Below are positions 23,330 through 42,259 of a DNA stretch of 64,000 nucleotides, piece by piece (within the stretch, counting starts at the first letter, position 1; every line of letters begins with the position of its first letter). A program made the position numbers and the translations under genes. Origin of the DNA: Atrina japonica. Lineage: Eukaryota > Mollusca > Bivalvia > Pterioida > Pinnidae. The notes beneath the pieces were generated by a model that saw only the letters and a program-made list of their open reading frames with translations, was not told where the DNA came from and made no database searches. The stretch spans positions 540,913 through 604,912 of the forward strand of contig BROG01000458.1 in the NCBI GenBank assembly GCA_030159075.1, given 5' to 3'.

Positions 23330-25840
23330 CTTACCCTATAATAAAAGTAATCAAATGTACATAATACAAAAATACAATAAATGATAAATCATTTATATAG
23401 TTAAAAAGTAATGTAAGAAAGATAACTCTTACTAGATTATCACATAATATTAGATAAAAATATAATTACTTCCCTTTATTCTTCAGACAATACTTTTCAA
23501 TAGTATGTATAAAATATTCAAATCATTAATTACAAAATATATCTTGACTTTATAAATTTACATCATTTATGTGTAATACAAGTACCTATTTATGGAATAG
23601 AGTATTCCTCTTGAAAAAGTCTCTGTTGGTATATAAAGTCTATGCCTGGCTTATACATGATTAATATAAACTCTGTAAATAATAATAATATATAAAACAC
23701 ACAGCACACATTTTGTAAAGAAAAAGATATAGATTTTAGAAATATTTATAATTACTATTTCACTTAAATTATTTCATTTAACTCTTTGATACTCTCTCAC
23801 TGTTGGTGAAGGTAAGTATTGGAATATATCATATATGAATTATCAGAAATTTCAGAATTAGTTAAAGTTGTTAGAATGCAAGATTTAACTTACTGTCAGA
23901 AATATGTTTGGTCAGTTCTTTGGTCAAAACTGGTCTAACAAAGGGTACTCAGAAAAAGCGGGAAAGTAAGAGTCTTCACCTGACTAAGTCACATTGGTCA
24001 AAGTAAGAACATAGGGGAACTAAAGTAATCAATTATAAATTGATCAACAATACCCATATACCTGTGTGTTGAAATACTGTATATCATATTTATCGAAGTT
24101 ACAATAACACGTGTTTATGTTTACTTGTGTTTCACAATTATTGGTCAGTTTTATACGGTATGTCATCTGACATGTCACAATGAATATCCATTGCATGAAT
24201 TTCAGGTGTTTATTACGTGTAACGTAATCGATATTTGTATAGAATATAGCCATTCGAAGGCTCTTTTCAGTGCAGTTGACTTATTCCCGCCCACCCACCC
24301 ATTTACATAAGTATAGTTTTAAAATTTGAACTATATATTTTGTTTTTACATTGTAGGTCACGTGGTCAGGAGACAGTGACATTTTGTTTGTATATTTATT
24401 ATATCTAAGTAAACTACACTTGCACAGAGCGCTTCATACCTCATTTGTGTGTTTGTTTATTTTATAAATTATTTATGTTCGTTTGAGTGAAACGAATTAG
24501 AACATAAACATGTATATGTGTATGTGCTCTATGTATTGATAAAAGATGATGATGATGATGATGATATGACCTAACAATGAAATTAAATAAAATCTTTTAT
24601 TTTTTTAAATACAATACAGTCACTCTATCACATGACAAATAGCATGTCACCCCTGTTTTGATTTTATTTAGACTCGTTGTTTTTGTAAACGTGTACCAAT
24701 TTACCTTGGTAGATCTGTTGTTCATTTCTAATCCTTACCTTTTTATAGATTATGTTTCGTTTATATCGCTGGTTTAGTCCGATTTCATCTTGCGTAAACA
24801 GGTACCAGGTGGTTGCCATTATTGTTATGCAAATATTTGGTTACACATATTTAAAAGGAGACTGATAAACACAATGACAAAAATGAATAAATAAAAATAA
24901 AAAACCATCAATTTCAAATCAGTTGCAAGGTAGGGCCTAAACAATAAATTATAGCCACTGTTGACACAACACCAATGTTGATATACTTAACCATATTACG
25001 TAATATCCGGGTGACTACGTTTATATGTCGATATTTTGTAAACACCAACACCTTTTTTTTTCGCACTTAGGTTGTTAGCATTTTTCTTATTTGTCCGACT
25101 GATCTTCTATGTTAATTGGACATGTGTGTGTGTACAAGTTCGTAGTGTTTCATATTTTCCGACTGGTTGTATTAGTTTAGTAAACCTCTAGATCGAGCTT
25201 CTTCTTTTCATTGATTGCAAGTTCCGACCATGGGGCGCATTACGAAAATAATTAATGCATGGGGGCGTGTCTGTATCGCATACAAATACAGTCATATGAT
25301 ATATGTCCATATATGTCTCTGATAATATTTATTAAACGTGGTTGATATCGATATCCGCTGTAATAATGTAAATATATTCATGTAACGTTTTGTATTGTCT
25401 GCTAAGTCGAAAGGCTTGTAATGAATAAAAACTTAAACTGTACTTACTGAAATACTGCACATACACAGTGATATACATTTTTGCAAGATTCCTGCAGATC
25501 TTTGATTTGTTTATTATTCAACCCAAAGGAATATCTGAAAATATATAACGTCCCATGTACAAATATAATTGTTTATATTTTCATGTAATTAAGAAATGCA
25601 CTCATGCTAGCATCCTGTATACATACGACTCTGAACGTACATCAACTTTAAAGTACACTGACGTCACATGTAAACATGTTTACGCATACATTGTATGTCA
25701 GAAGCGAATATCTAAAAATAGCATCTAAATAGTCCAATATTTCAACATTAGTAAATAGCGTATAAAATACATAAAAATTGCTTCAAAAATTCACTGGCAG
25801 CTAAACTGATTTATATCTATCTGTTGTAGTACTAATAATC
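23330..25840. other. intergenic, nothing recognised beyond simple repeats
   Basis: AT-rich sequence with a short (GAT)n at about 24545-24566. No exon-like or RNA-like stretch could be supported. Confidence 0.4.
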
Positions 25841-25854
25841 ACGGGTGTAAAAGG

Positions 25855-26029
25855 CTGGCGATCCTGCAGCGCCTACAGTCCTACTCCAATGACCCACTCG
25901 GCTTCCTGAACTTTCTACGTCACTCCAGAAGTATTTGATCACATGACCATAACAAATGCTATTTAAATCTCAGCTGCATGTAGGAGCGGCTTATTTAAAA
26001 TAAAGATATCGAAGAAGAAGCAAGCAAAA
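25855..26029 (+). promoter_or_regulatory. putative IAP promoter and 5' UTR first exon
   Basis: The stretch contains a TACGTCA element (about 25916-25922), a GATCACATGACC E-box-like site and AT-rich TATA-like words (ATTTAAAT at 25961; TTATTTAAAATAAA from 25991). A purine-rich segment then ends GCAAAA before a perfect GTAAGT donor at 26030. It has no usable start codon (its ATG is followed by TAG), as expected for a 5' UTR exon. The downstream acceptor would be the CAG directly before the ATG at 29160. Support is comparative: the whole module, including the donor, recurs inverted at 41802-41985. Confidence 0.5.
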
Positions 26030-26677
26030 GTAAGTTGATTATTTATAATTTCTCATTTAAAAAATATTGATACTACAAATAATTAGTTATAATAATAATT
26101 ACAATTTTACTTGCAAATATAGGGAGTTTTAATATAAAACCTAAACTTTATGTTTAAATATTTATGTTTCTGATTCAGAAAATAAAAATTCAAAATAAAT
26201 AATGAAACTGTATTCAATTACTTTTTCAGGGGTGAAAATTCTATTGAAATGCCATACGGCTTCAAAATAATTTTCAGAAAACATGTGGTTTTATATGAAA
26301 TATGTAGTAAAAAGTAATAGTGTATGAACACTTTTTGCTGTCTATGTAGGTATAGCAAAAACAAATATGGTGTGACATTTGTGATTTTGCTAGAAATATG
26401 TATAAATTACACAACGTTATGTGTATATATATACTCACACAGGTATTTCACGGTTTTTTTTTTTGTTTTTGTTTTTTTTTGGGGGGGGGGGGTCGGGTGA
26501 CGTCGGAATATTGGGAAATGCGGATCCTTCTTTTTTTACTGGAAAATTCTGAAAATTGCAAGTTAGTAACTCAATAACTTTAAATTAGATAGATAAATTA
26601 TTATTATATTTTCATGAAGCGGAAAGGCATACATGTATGTACGCAAGATCACATTCATTTTGATTGTGTGGGGGGGG

Positions 26678-26938
26678 GGGGGGCGTGGCCGATTGGGTAG
26701 AGAACCACGCATTACGTCATGAAGTCTCTGACCCCTGACCCCTGGCCCATGACCAGCGAAGCTTCGAGTCCCGCTTCAATAAGCTGATTTTGTGAGGAAT
26801 TTTAATTTATAACTTAGGCGGAAGAACGGGGGTCTCTTCCCGGGTACATTGTAACCGGGTTTTCTCTTCGACCATTAAAAAGTTGCCGCCACCATGTATC
26901 TGGTAAACTGTGACGTACGTATGACACCATTCAAATAA
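26678..26938 (+). mobile_element. SINE family B, nearly complete
   Basis: The head is TGGCCGATTGGGTAGAGAAC, box B is GCTTCGAGTCCCGCT, and the body has GGTCTCTTCCCGGGTACATT and CCATTAAAAAGTTGCCGCC. It ends near ATTCAAATAAACAAA. A G-run microsatellite (about 26669-26682) precedes it. Confidence 0.8.
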
Positions 26939-27189
26939 ACAAATATAAACAAAACATCATTTATGAATAAGAACAAATATATGATGTGTTGGCTGACATA
27001 CATTTCTTAATTTATACGAAAAAAGGATATAGACTAGAAAGTATTCAAACAAAAGTTTATCTGGCTTTGCTGTATAAAAATAGATGTAAATTGAGTATCG
27101 ATTTCTTTCAAATTATTTTCTTTTGTAAAATTAAAATTTCAGAGTGGTCATATAAAATGTATATGCTTCAAATCAATATCCAAACAGCG

Positions 27190-27412
27190 CAGTGGTCAAC
27201 TCATCAATCTCTTTGGTAACATTAAGATTCACCCAAAATCAATAAACAGGATGGTTCATTGTAATAATTCAGGGGGTGAACAAGTTAATATTGAATGTAA
27301 AAATCATCCGGAAATTTTGGATTCTAAATTATACACCTAAAATTTTGACAATGGACTCATCATTCTTTGAAATGGATGAGTCCAAATGTGGCTAGAGGTG
27401 TCAAAGAGTTAA
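27190..27412. mobile_element. foldback element (family M3)
   Basis: It aligns along its length with 7044-7258: CAACTCATCAATC, CACCCAAAATCAATAAAC, ATTCAGGGGGTGAACAAGTT and TGGACTCATCATTCTTTGAA. It ends GAGTTAA. Confidence 0.7.
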
Positions 27413-27833
27413 CGTACACACTTCAAACTAATATAGCCTGGATTCCGATCCTCGGATGGGACATGTTGGTTTTCTCCGGGCGCCTCTGTTTACTTCCAAA
27501 GAAAGCACACCGTCGCTCCATCATTAGAACCAACGAGAGACATTTATATAAGTGGATTTGAAAAAATAAAAAATAAATAAACATGTCAAATCAAAAGCCA
27601 TTGCGTTTATCTAGTGGTAAAGCTTTCGATTCGTTTAGGTTCCGAGGAAAGTCACGGTGTCCGTGGGTGAGACTTAAAACCGAGGCGTGGATTTCAAAGA
27701 ACCCACACAGACTTGTCAGAAGCCATCACTTACACAGAGTTGTCAGTCCTTGCACCCTTGATCCAATCTCTTACACGGAGTTGTCGGTCCTCGCACTCCT
27801 CAACATTCTCCATTAATGTTTTAACCCGAAGAC

Positions 27834-28114
27834 ATCCGGCCTGGCTCAGTCGATAGCGCGCTCGACTCTTGATCGTGAGGTCGTGAGGTCGTGCGGTCGA
27901 GTCCAGCCGGCGGCAGTTTGGTTTCTTGTCTTTCGGATGAGACAATAAAAACCGAGGTCCCGTGTCACAGAAGGTGTCGGCACGTTAAAGAACCCTCACT
28001 GCTCAATGGCCGTAAGTGCCGACAATAGGTCAAAATTTGAAGCCCTTCACCGGCACTTAGTGACGTCTCCATATGAGTGAAATATTCAAGAGTTGGACGT
28101 TAAACAACAAACAA
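27834..28114 (+). mobile_element. SINE family A, full length
   Basis: The tRNA-like head is GGCCTGGCTCAGTCGATAGC, with an internal small repeat (GTCGTGAG twice) before the box B-like GGTCGAGTCC. Body and AAACAACAAACAAA tail are intact. Flanks carry a weak possible duplication (TTAACCCGAAGA / TTAACCAGAATA). Confidence 0.85.
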
Positions 28115-28352
28115 ACATTAACCAGAATAGTTCAGTCGTTATATTTCGTTGATCACCACATTAACTGGAATACCCTGGACGTAAGAGGTCGTTGTTACTA
28201 TTCGAGTTATCAATGTCTCGACTTTTGCCTGATTCTGGCAAAATATATAAATCTTCTATAAATTTTGTTCTTTGTAAGGTATCGGTCTTGTCTGCATATA
28301 TTTTCTGTGCTGACACAGAATGAAAATACTTTTTGAGGTAAAAATACATTTA

Positions 28353-28363
<11 letters not shown>

Positions 28364-28439
<76 letters not shown>
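28364..28439. repeat. (GA)n microsatellite
   Basis: An uninterrupted GA run of about 76 bp following a short (TA) stretch. It lies in the putative first intron of the IAP gene. Confidence 0.95.
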
Positions 28440-28441
<2 letters not shown>

Positions 28442-28685
28442 ATTTTTGCGAAAAGTTTCCTTATTCTGTAATTTGGTTTTATATACATTCGTTGGGTTAC
28501 TTGTCCACGTGTTTTTGGACTTCGTTTTAGACGTTTACAGATGTTGTAGAGGAGTGCAAGGACCGACAACTCTGTATAAGAGGTTGCCCTTCATCGAGAG
28601 TGCAAGGACCGATAACTCTGTGTAAGAGTTTGTTGTCAGAAGTCCTTGATAATTTTGGTACTTCACCTGATGCTGGTTGCGTCTT

Positions 28686-29058
28686 CATACAAGGTCATTC
28701 AATATTTTTTATGTTTAGCGTCCACACTATAATCAGAAACATATCGTTCTATTAGGAAAAAACACAAAACGACAGAAAAACACAAGACATTATATGCAAT
28801 TAAAAGTATTCTCCTAATAAAAAAAAACCAAAATCACACTAATAAAAACCATAATAGTTTATTTTTGACACACACTAATGAATAACCCTTTAAATGTTAG
28901 TTTTCAAAACGAGGAAAATTAATATTCATGTCTAACTGTTCATTTTAGGGCTATGCTGCATGCTCCATTTTTTCCATAGATTTTTTTTGTTTCATGATCT
29001 CAAAACATATATGTCTGCGGACAATAAACGGACAAAAACTTCGAATGGCCGAAGTGAA
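28686..29058. mobile_element. foldback element (family M7), second copy
   Basis: It has the same termini and interior phrases as 21222-21582 (GGTCATTCAATATTTTT.., TTAAATGTTAGTTTTCA, GTTCATTTTAGGGCTA, ..AAACTTCGAATGGCC). It ends about 100 bp before the first IAP coding exon. Confidence 0.75.
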
Positions 29059-29159
29059 AAAAAATTCACAGGACCGGTTTAACAACTTTACTAGTATTAA
29101 TTATTTATTTCTAAGTAATAGTTGCTACCTATTGCACGTCTTTTATTTTAATTTGACAG

Positions 29160-36569
<7,410 letters not shown>

Positions 36570-37082
36570 ACATATTGATCACATATCTGACGGTTACATC
36601 GATCTATGTTTAGAATTATCTCTTTTGATAGACAGGGGCATTACCGTAGCTAAGCAAAAAATGATTGGCAGTCAAACCTTTGGCGAAGGGTCTTGGGAAT
36701 GCTTAATATCCCCACAGTGGGTCTTTGGCAAAACCTTGATAAGGGTTCAAGGGAACGAAGCCGTGTTGCTAAGCTCTGGAGTTTACACAAATAAATACTC
36801 TGTTTTACTATTTTGGAGAGAGTGCATGTTTATGTTTCACAAAACTTCTCAGTGTGTGTATTTTCCAAAAATGTTTTTGTTTTGTGAAATCGATGTGTGT
36901 ATGTGTATGAAACTGCGGATATGCATACTGCTGGCTACGCCACTGATTGAGATACAGAAGTATACACTAACTTGATGTTTCTAACATGTATTTATTTTAT
37001 GCCTTCAAAATATTGGACTTTTGAGTTTTAAATTTATTTACCGTTTGTATACAAATATTGTCGTTAAATTTGTTATTTGGAA

Positions 37083-37088
37083 AATAAA
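37083..37088 (+). promoter_or_regulatory. polyadenylation signal AATAAA after the IAP gene
   Basis: It lies 514 bp after the stop codon, following a 3' UTR-like stretch. Frames open in 36600-36980 show no domain and are taken as UTR. Confidence 0.55.
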
Positions 37089-37209
37089 GCATCCAAAATG
37101 ATTTGCATAATTTGTCATTAATTTCAATTTGTTTATGTTAAAAGATGAACATTTCACTTCTCTGTCGAAGTGTAAATGTTACACATGTGTTAGTTGTAAT
37201 TGTTTTAAA

Positions 37210-37952
37210 ACATAACACCACTTCGAATCGGCGTCACTGTGATACAATGTTGATCAGCATCTCACCACTGAGAATCAGAGTCACAGTGATACAATGTTGA
37301 CCAGAATCACTGTCATACAATGTTGACCAGCATCGCACCACTGAGAATCAGAGTCACAGTGATACAATGTTGACCAGAATCACTGTCATACAATGTTGAC
37401 CAGCATCGCACCACTGAGAATCAGAGTCACAGTGATACAATGTTGACCAGCATCACTGTCATACAATGTTGACCAGCATCGCACCACTGAGAATCAGAGT
37501 CACAGTGATACACTGTCATACAATGTTGACCAGCATCGCACCACTGAGAATCAGAGTCACAGTGATACAATGTTGACCAGCATCACACCACTGAGAATCG
37601 ACGTCACTGATATAATGTTGACCAGCATCTCACCACTGAGAATCGGCGTCAGTGTGATACAGTGTTGACCAGTATCACGCCACTGAGAATCAGCGTCACT
37701 GCGATACATGTTGACCATAATCACGCCACTGAGAATTAGCGTCACTGTGATACAATGTTGAACAGCATCACGACACTTAGAATCAGCGTTACTGGGATAC
37801 AATGTTGGCCAGCATCACGCCACTGAGAATTAGCGTCACTGTGATACAATGTTGAACAGCATCACGACACTTAGAATCAGCGTCACTGTGATACAATGTT
37901 GACCAGCATATTCATCGTGAGAATCGGCGTCACTGTGATACAATGTTGACCA
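37210..37952. repeat. minisatellite, about 47-bp unit
   Basis: The unit contains CACTGAGAATCAGCGTCACT, GTGATACAATGTTGACC and AGCATCAC. About 15 full or partial units occur. Some positions alternate a full unit with a 25-bp half unit (AGAATCACTGTCATACAATG). It starts about 120 bp after the IAP polyadenylation signal. Confidence 0.9.
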
Positions 37953-37969
37953 ATGTTTTGTAATAATTT

Positions 37970-38190
37970 GTTTGAAATTATTATAAACATAATACCAAAG
38001 TTATAGTTTTTCAAAGATAAAAAAAGAGAGAAAGGCCAAAGCAAATGCTGAGAATGAAAATTTTTATCAACTTCATCAGTTGAGATCGAATTTAAGATAG
38101 GCACTGAGTTCTAGAACAAAACGTGTGTTCATCAGATCCGTCTAAGAGTAACCACTGTCTTAGCTTTCTTGAAATTATCAGAACACACCA
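37970..38190 (-). repeat. interspersed repeat M10, copy 2 of 3
   Basis: It shares ATTATAAACATAATACC, AGAAAGGCCAAA, ACTTCATCAGTTGA and TAAGAGTAACCACTGTC with the copies at 33.4 and 44.4-44.9 kb. It adjoins the inverted IAP remnant. Confidence 0.5.
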
Positions 38191-38194
38191 TCCT

Positions 38195-38375
38195 CTTTCT
38201 ATCTCGTCCTTGATTCTGAGTCTGAGAGAACTGTATTTTTGGCACTTTGTATTTTCTAAAATAAAACAAAAAACGTCTTTAAAATGTTTAAAATAATAAG
38301 AGACATTACAACTCAAGATTGTCCTTTCTGATTGACGGTTTAATTCATCTTTGTCTGATATTTGTTTGTTCAAGC
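38195..38375 (-). pseudogene. inverted remnant of the IAP N-terminal exon
   Basis: Minus-strand sequence parallels 29424-29640 of the IAP gene. Shared words are GAACAAACAAA then ATCAGACA, AGATGAA, CGTCAA, TTTTAAAGACGTTT, and a CTTCAGATTC/CTCAGACTCAG block with AAGGACGAGAT versus CAGGACGAAAT. The translated similarity is SDKDELNRQ against TDTDELKRQ. No BIR, UBA or RING part was found next to it. I read it as a decayed partial copy. It could also be the 5' coding piece of a functional paralogue whose other exons lie elsewhere, but several kilobases on its 3' side lack them. Confidence 0.55.
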
Positions 38376-39139
38376 ACTCTGCCACAAGGAAGTCACAGTA
38401 CCCAGCCATTCTGTCACGGTTTGTCATAATAGTAAGCAACTTCAGAGAAAAATGCGGGCATCATCACTTCCGGTCAATCATGTTATTGATAGGCCTAGTT
38501 GACTTACAAAATATGGATATCATGCAGTGGTAGTGCAAACCAATCCACAGGAAAGTGATGACATTTGTCATCTTAATCAGAAAGAACATTTATCTAAACT
38601 TTATTCCTCGCAAATATACTGAAACAAGATATCACCGAACGTTGTCAATATAGATATATGTATTACGAAACCGGAAGAGACCTTGCCCGACTTCCAATCG
38701 AAGTCATGTGATCATAGTAAAAACTACTAGTATTCTGACAAAACTGAAACGGAATGGAATAAATCGAAAAAGGTCTACCCTTTACCTCTAGACAAACGCG
38801 ATACCTTTTGAGTTGACTTGTTGTCTCTCGTTGGATCTTCATGATAATGATTTAAAATATGATATAATTAAAGTATTATCATTATTTTTATTGATACACT
38901 TTTACAATTTATTTTAATCCTTAGACCATAGGTCTATTGGTACATGTTATATGGATATAGAAAACAATAATAAACATGCAACAGTGAGGCTTACACGTTT
39001 TCACAAAAACAAAGGTACAAGTTAATAAAAATATCAAATTATAAGAAATATTAACAAAAATTGCTTGTTCTATGATATAAATGGTTATATGAAATTACTA
39101 CAAAAGCATGTCTTATTCCAATAAACATTTTGTACCTTG

Positions 39140-41060
39140 ATTTTTTACAATTTTATTTTGCTTCCTTTATATATCTCCCCAATAAAAGTAATTCTCTAAG
39201 ATTTTGTACACTTAGTAATTGTACAAATTTAAAAGTAGAAGGTCTTATTCTGTAGTATTTTTTATGTACTTTATTCTTAAATTTGTATATTTTGGGCAAA
39301 TCAAAACAAAGTGGTAGTCATCTTTAATTAGGGAAAGATTACAATTTTCACATAATCTGTTATTTCTTTGTATATTTTGATATCTACCTGTTTCAATTTT
39401 AAGATTATATGCAGATAACCGTAAACGTGAAATAAGAATTCGATATTGTTTAGGTAGATATTTTGTTAAATAGTATTGCAGATGAACCCCGCTAACAATA
39501 TATTTATGTAAATAACATTTATTCTAATTGTCAAGTGATTCTAAAATTGTTTAAGTCTCTTGATCTTCCAACCTCTGTCTAATTGCAGGTAAAAGTAAAT
39601 TGTCATTTGGTGTTTGCCTTAGCCGCACTTCTCCAAAACCTAAAGCAAAACGTTTGTCTATCAAAAAACCCGCCCAGTTCCCATTTATTTTTTTACTTAC
39701 CTCGGCATCTTCGAATAATATCTTGTACGATGTTGCTAATATGCAGTTATCATTTTGTAATAATTTAAACCAATATTTTATAACTCGATACACAATTTGA
39801 GATTTTAAAGGTAAGCGACCTAGTTCCGCATATATCATAAAATTACAAGCAGATTTTTTCACACATAAAAGTTTAACTGTATTCTTTCGATTTCAACATA
39901 TAATGTCCCCATATTTCACATGCATACAATAGTACACTACAAACGTAGGTATCAAAAAATTTTAATAAAGTCTTTAAATTTAAATTCATACTAGAACATT
40001 TATTTACCAAGCTAAATAGAGCTTTTCGACCTTGATCAGCTATATGTTTTGAAACTGTATTAAAATATTATTGTAATTGAAGAGACACCCTAAATAACAA
40101 AACTGATCAACTATCTCCAATTGTTTATTTTCGTAAGTCCAAAATTCATTTTGATGTACAGGTCCACTATTTCTGAAGATGACTACCTTTGTTTTGTCTA
40201 TATTACCAACCATATTCCATATTTTGGAATACATTTCTACGCTGTTTATTAAACTCTGAAGACCTGCATACATTAAGAGATAAAGCCTTAGTTCACCAAA
40301 TTTATAATCATTCCATTTCAAAATCATTTACAAAAATCGAAAAAAGTATGGGGGGACACAAAATTTCGCCATGTAACAAGCCTGTATGATTACAGAAGTA
40401 ATCGGAACATTTGCCATTCAATAGGACTCTAGATTGCACAGTACTATAAAGTGATTTAATTGGACGTAATATTTTCCCTCTTATGGCTATTTTGATCAAT
40501 TTATAAAACAAAGAGGTTCGATCAATATAATCGAAAGCTTTCCTAAAATCTATAAAACAGCAGTAAAGTTTTTTCTTTTTTGAAAGTGTGTGGGAAATGA
40601 AAGTTTTAAATGCGAAAATGTCGTCTGTTGTACCCAACCCAACCATTTTACGAAAATTTGAGTAAAAACATTTAGGATTATTTATTCGCATATATTCCAG
40701 CATGTCAGCCTCCGTGTTTAAGTATTCTCTCTTTAGTTTTCGCTCCATTTTTTATATTCCTTTTTATTTCTATTTAGAATATTATGTGTAAAAGTCGTTT
40801 TGTTTTTATTAAATATTTTTAAAGAATCTATATATTTCTTATGTAAATGTTTAACTTGTTCGTTAAACCATGGCTTGTCAGCACTTTTATAGCAACCACG
40901 GCTTTTACTAGGGGACTTCTTATATTTACTATTGGTGTTTACGAAAAACAAATGGTCCATAATATATTGCAGTTCTGAAGTGAAATTTTCAACAATGGAT
41001 TCTATACATATTTCATTTAACACGCCATTACAGTCTCGTGCGGCCTCACTCATATTATAA
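39140..41060 (-). pseudogene. decayed LINE-type retrotransposon, RT region and C-terminus
   Basis: Minus-strand pieces in order: a pre-RT segment (KPWFNEQVKHLHKKY), an RT piece (CCFIDFRKAFDYIDRTSL.., LLHGEILCPPILFSIFVNDF), and a region where YADD is expected but only LMYAGLQSL remains. Thumb/C-terminal pieces follow: KTKVVIFRNSG, VDQFCYLGCLF, YAELGRLPLKSQIVYRVIKY, then RLRLSAYNLKIETGRYQNI and LCENCNLSLIKDDYHFVLIC. The frames are broken by stops and frameshifts and most of the fingers region is deleted, so it is inactive. This is a non-LTR retrotransposon; the clade is not assigned. It sits inside the interval between the two inverted IAP remnants. Confidence 0.85.
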
Positions 41061-41103
41061 CATATATACATGTGTATTATTATTCGAATGAGGAATAATT
41101 TAT

Positions 41104-41785
41104 AATGACAATTTTCATACATATGTCAATGCGATATATCCCAGCGAACTAGAAATTAAAGATACAACAGAATCAAGTACACACGCTTCATACTTAGACA
41201 TTTTACTTAATATAAACACAGACGGGAAATTAGCAACTAAGCTATACGATAAACGAGACGATTTCGGCTTTCCCATCGTAAATTCCACATTTAAGTAGTA
41301 ATATCCCTCAGTCACCTGCATATGGAGTTTATATTTCACAAATGATCCGATATGCCAGGGCGTGCACAACATATGAAGATTTCATATACAGAGGTAAACT
41401 ACTCACTGACAAATTATTGACACAGGGATATCGAAAACCGCGTTTAATGTCAACGTTCCGCAAATTTTACGGTCGGTATAATAGTCTTGTTTGCGACTAC
41501 TCTGTTTCACTAAGTGAAATGTTGAGTTGCCTTTTCGTTGGCGGTTGTTGAGACGTGTGTACCAATTGTGACGAGGATACACTCCTCACGTGTTTCATTG
41601 GACTTGACTGTGGACTTACGGCGGGTGTGACCGGTCGACAGGGGATGCTTACTCCTCCATGGCACCTGATCCCACCTCTTGGTTTCCAGAGGTCCGTGTT
41701 TGCCCATTTTTACCGGATTTGTGTCTATGTCCTGGACATCCTATTGAATTATACTTTGGTATCTGAAATTTTTATATTAAAATAA
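41104..41785 (+). pseudogene. 3' end of another retroelement polyprotein
   Basis: Plus-strand frames encode AIYPSELEIKDTTESSTHAS, SYLDILLNIN, KLYDKRDDFGFPIVN, then after a frameshift SSNIPQSPAYGVYISQMIRY and KLLTQGYRKPRLMSTFRKFY. I recall this string from RT-containing retroelement polyproteins of molluscs and fish, but cannot name the clade. The stop at 41551 is followed by a 3' UTR with TGTGACCGGTCGACAGGG and CCATGGCACCTGATCCCACC; solo copies of this UTR are at 17.3 kb and, in part, 47.1 kb. It is 5'-truncated and abuts the LINE fragment in opposite orientation. Confidence 0.75.
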
Positions 41786-41801
41786 TAAATAATCAACTTA
41801 C

Positions 41802-41985
41802 TTTTGCATGCTGCATCGTCGATATCTTTTTCTAATATGAACCATTCCAGTGAATTATGTTATAGTCACGTGATCAAATGACCATCTGAAGTGACGTATA
41901 AAGTTCACGAAGCCGACTGGATCAGTGAAGTAGGACTATATGTAGGTGCTGTAGGATCGCCAACCTTTTACACCCGTGAACACAG
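41802..41985 (-). promoter_or_regulatory. inverted copy of the IAP promoter/first-exon module
   Basis: On the minus strand it repeats 25855-26029 block by block: GGCGATCCTACAGC, AGTCCTACTTCACTGA, TATACGTCACTTC, TTTGATCACGTGAC, then AAAGATATCGACGATG and GCAAAA before GTAAGTTGATT. The E-box is a perfect CACGTG here. The donor site is intact. Lengths between blocks differ, so the copy is not recent. Confidence 0.65.
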
Positions 41986-41989
41986 GTAA

Positions 41990-42245
41990 TGCCCCTTTAA
42001 CATTCATCTGTTGAAGGACTATAAATTAACATAACATGTATATTTTATGAAATAAGATCAGGTCCAGTTTGGAATTCATATACAAATAGTAAGGTTACTT
42101 TTATCAATTCCAATTAAAAAATTGTCAAACCTGGGTTTATCAATAAATTTTCACAAAATATATAGAATATCAAGAACTTGTATGCCTGTGTATATCTTTT
42201 TTGTTATTGTATTTATTGTATATCAAACTAAGTAGTAAACACGGA
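41990..42245. mobile_element. partial M1 foldback element(s)
   Basis: AATGCCCCTTTAA at about 41990-42001 is an M1 right end with TTAA. Following sequence (AGTAAGGTTACTTTTATC, ACCTGGGTTTATCAA, GTATATCAAACTAAGTAGT) is M1 interior and right half without a terminus. The arrangement suggests two broken copies. Confidence 0.55.
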
Positions 42246-42259
42246 AAAAATAATGTAAT

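Larger units (their letters stand above)
27590..28660. repeat. inverted repeat bracketing a SINE and GA tract
   Basis: CACGGAGTTGTCGGTCC..GCACTCCTC at about 27774-27802 is mirrored by GAGGAGTGCAAGGACCGACA at about 28550-28570. A further copy, GAGTGCAAGGACCGATAACT, follows at about 28597. The same phrase is next to the SINE at 52.9 kb. 27590-27660 begins with a tRNA-like TATCTAGTGGTAAAGC. Confidence 0.55.

Noticed and set aside
27841..27910. True tRNA gene
   Set aside because: Box A/B-like sequence is present, but it is the head of a SINE with body and tail attached; the same holds at 2650, 12610, 18500, 26680, 52870 and 62345.
36625..36975. A further IAP exon downstream of the RING
   Set aside because: The RING exon ends in TGA with the usual short hydrophobic tail. 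The later frame shows no domain and is followed by a polyadenylation signal, so it is read as 3' UTR.
37210..37952. CRISPR-like regular repeats
   Set aside because: Units are directly adjacent minisatellite repeats with graded divergence and no unique spacers, in an animal genome.
40308..41122. A functional reverse transcriptase gene
   Set aside because: The YADD active-site region is deleted, most of the fingers domain is absent, and several frameshifts and stops separate the pieces.
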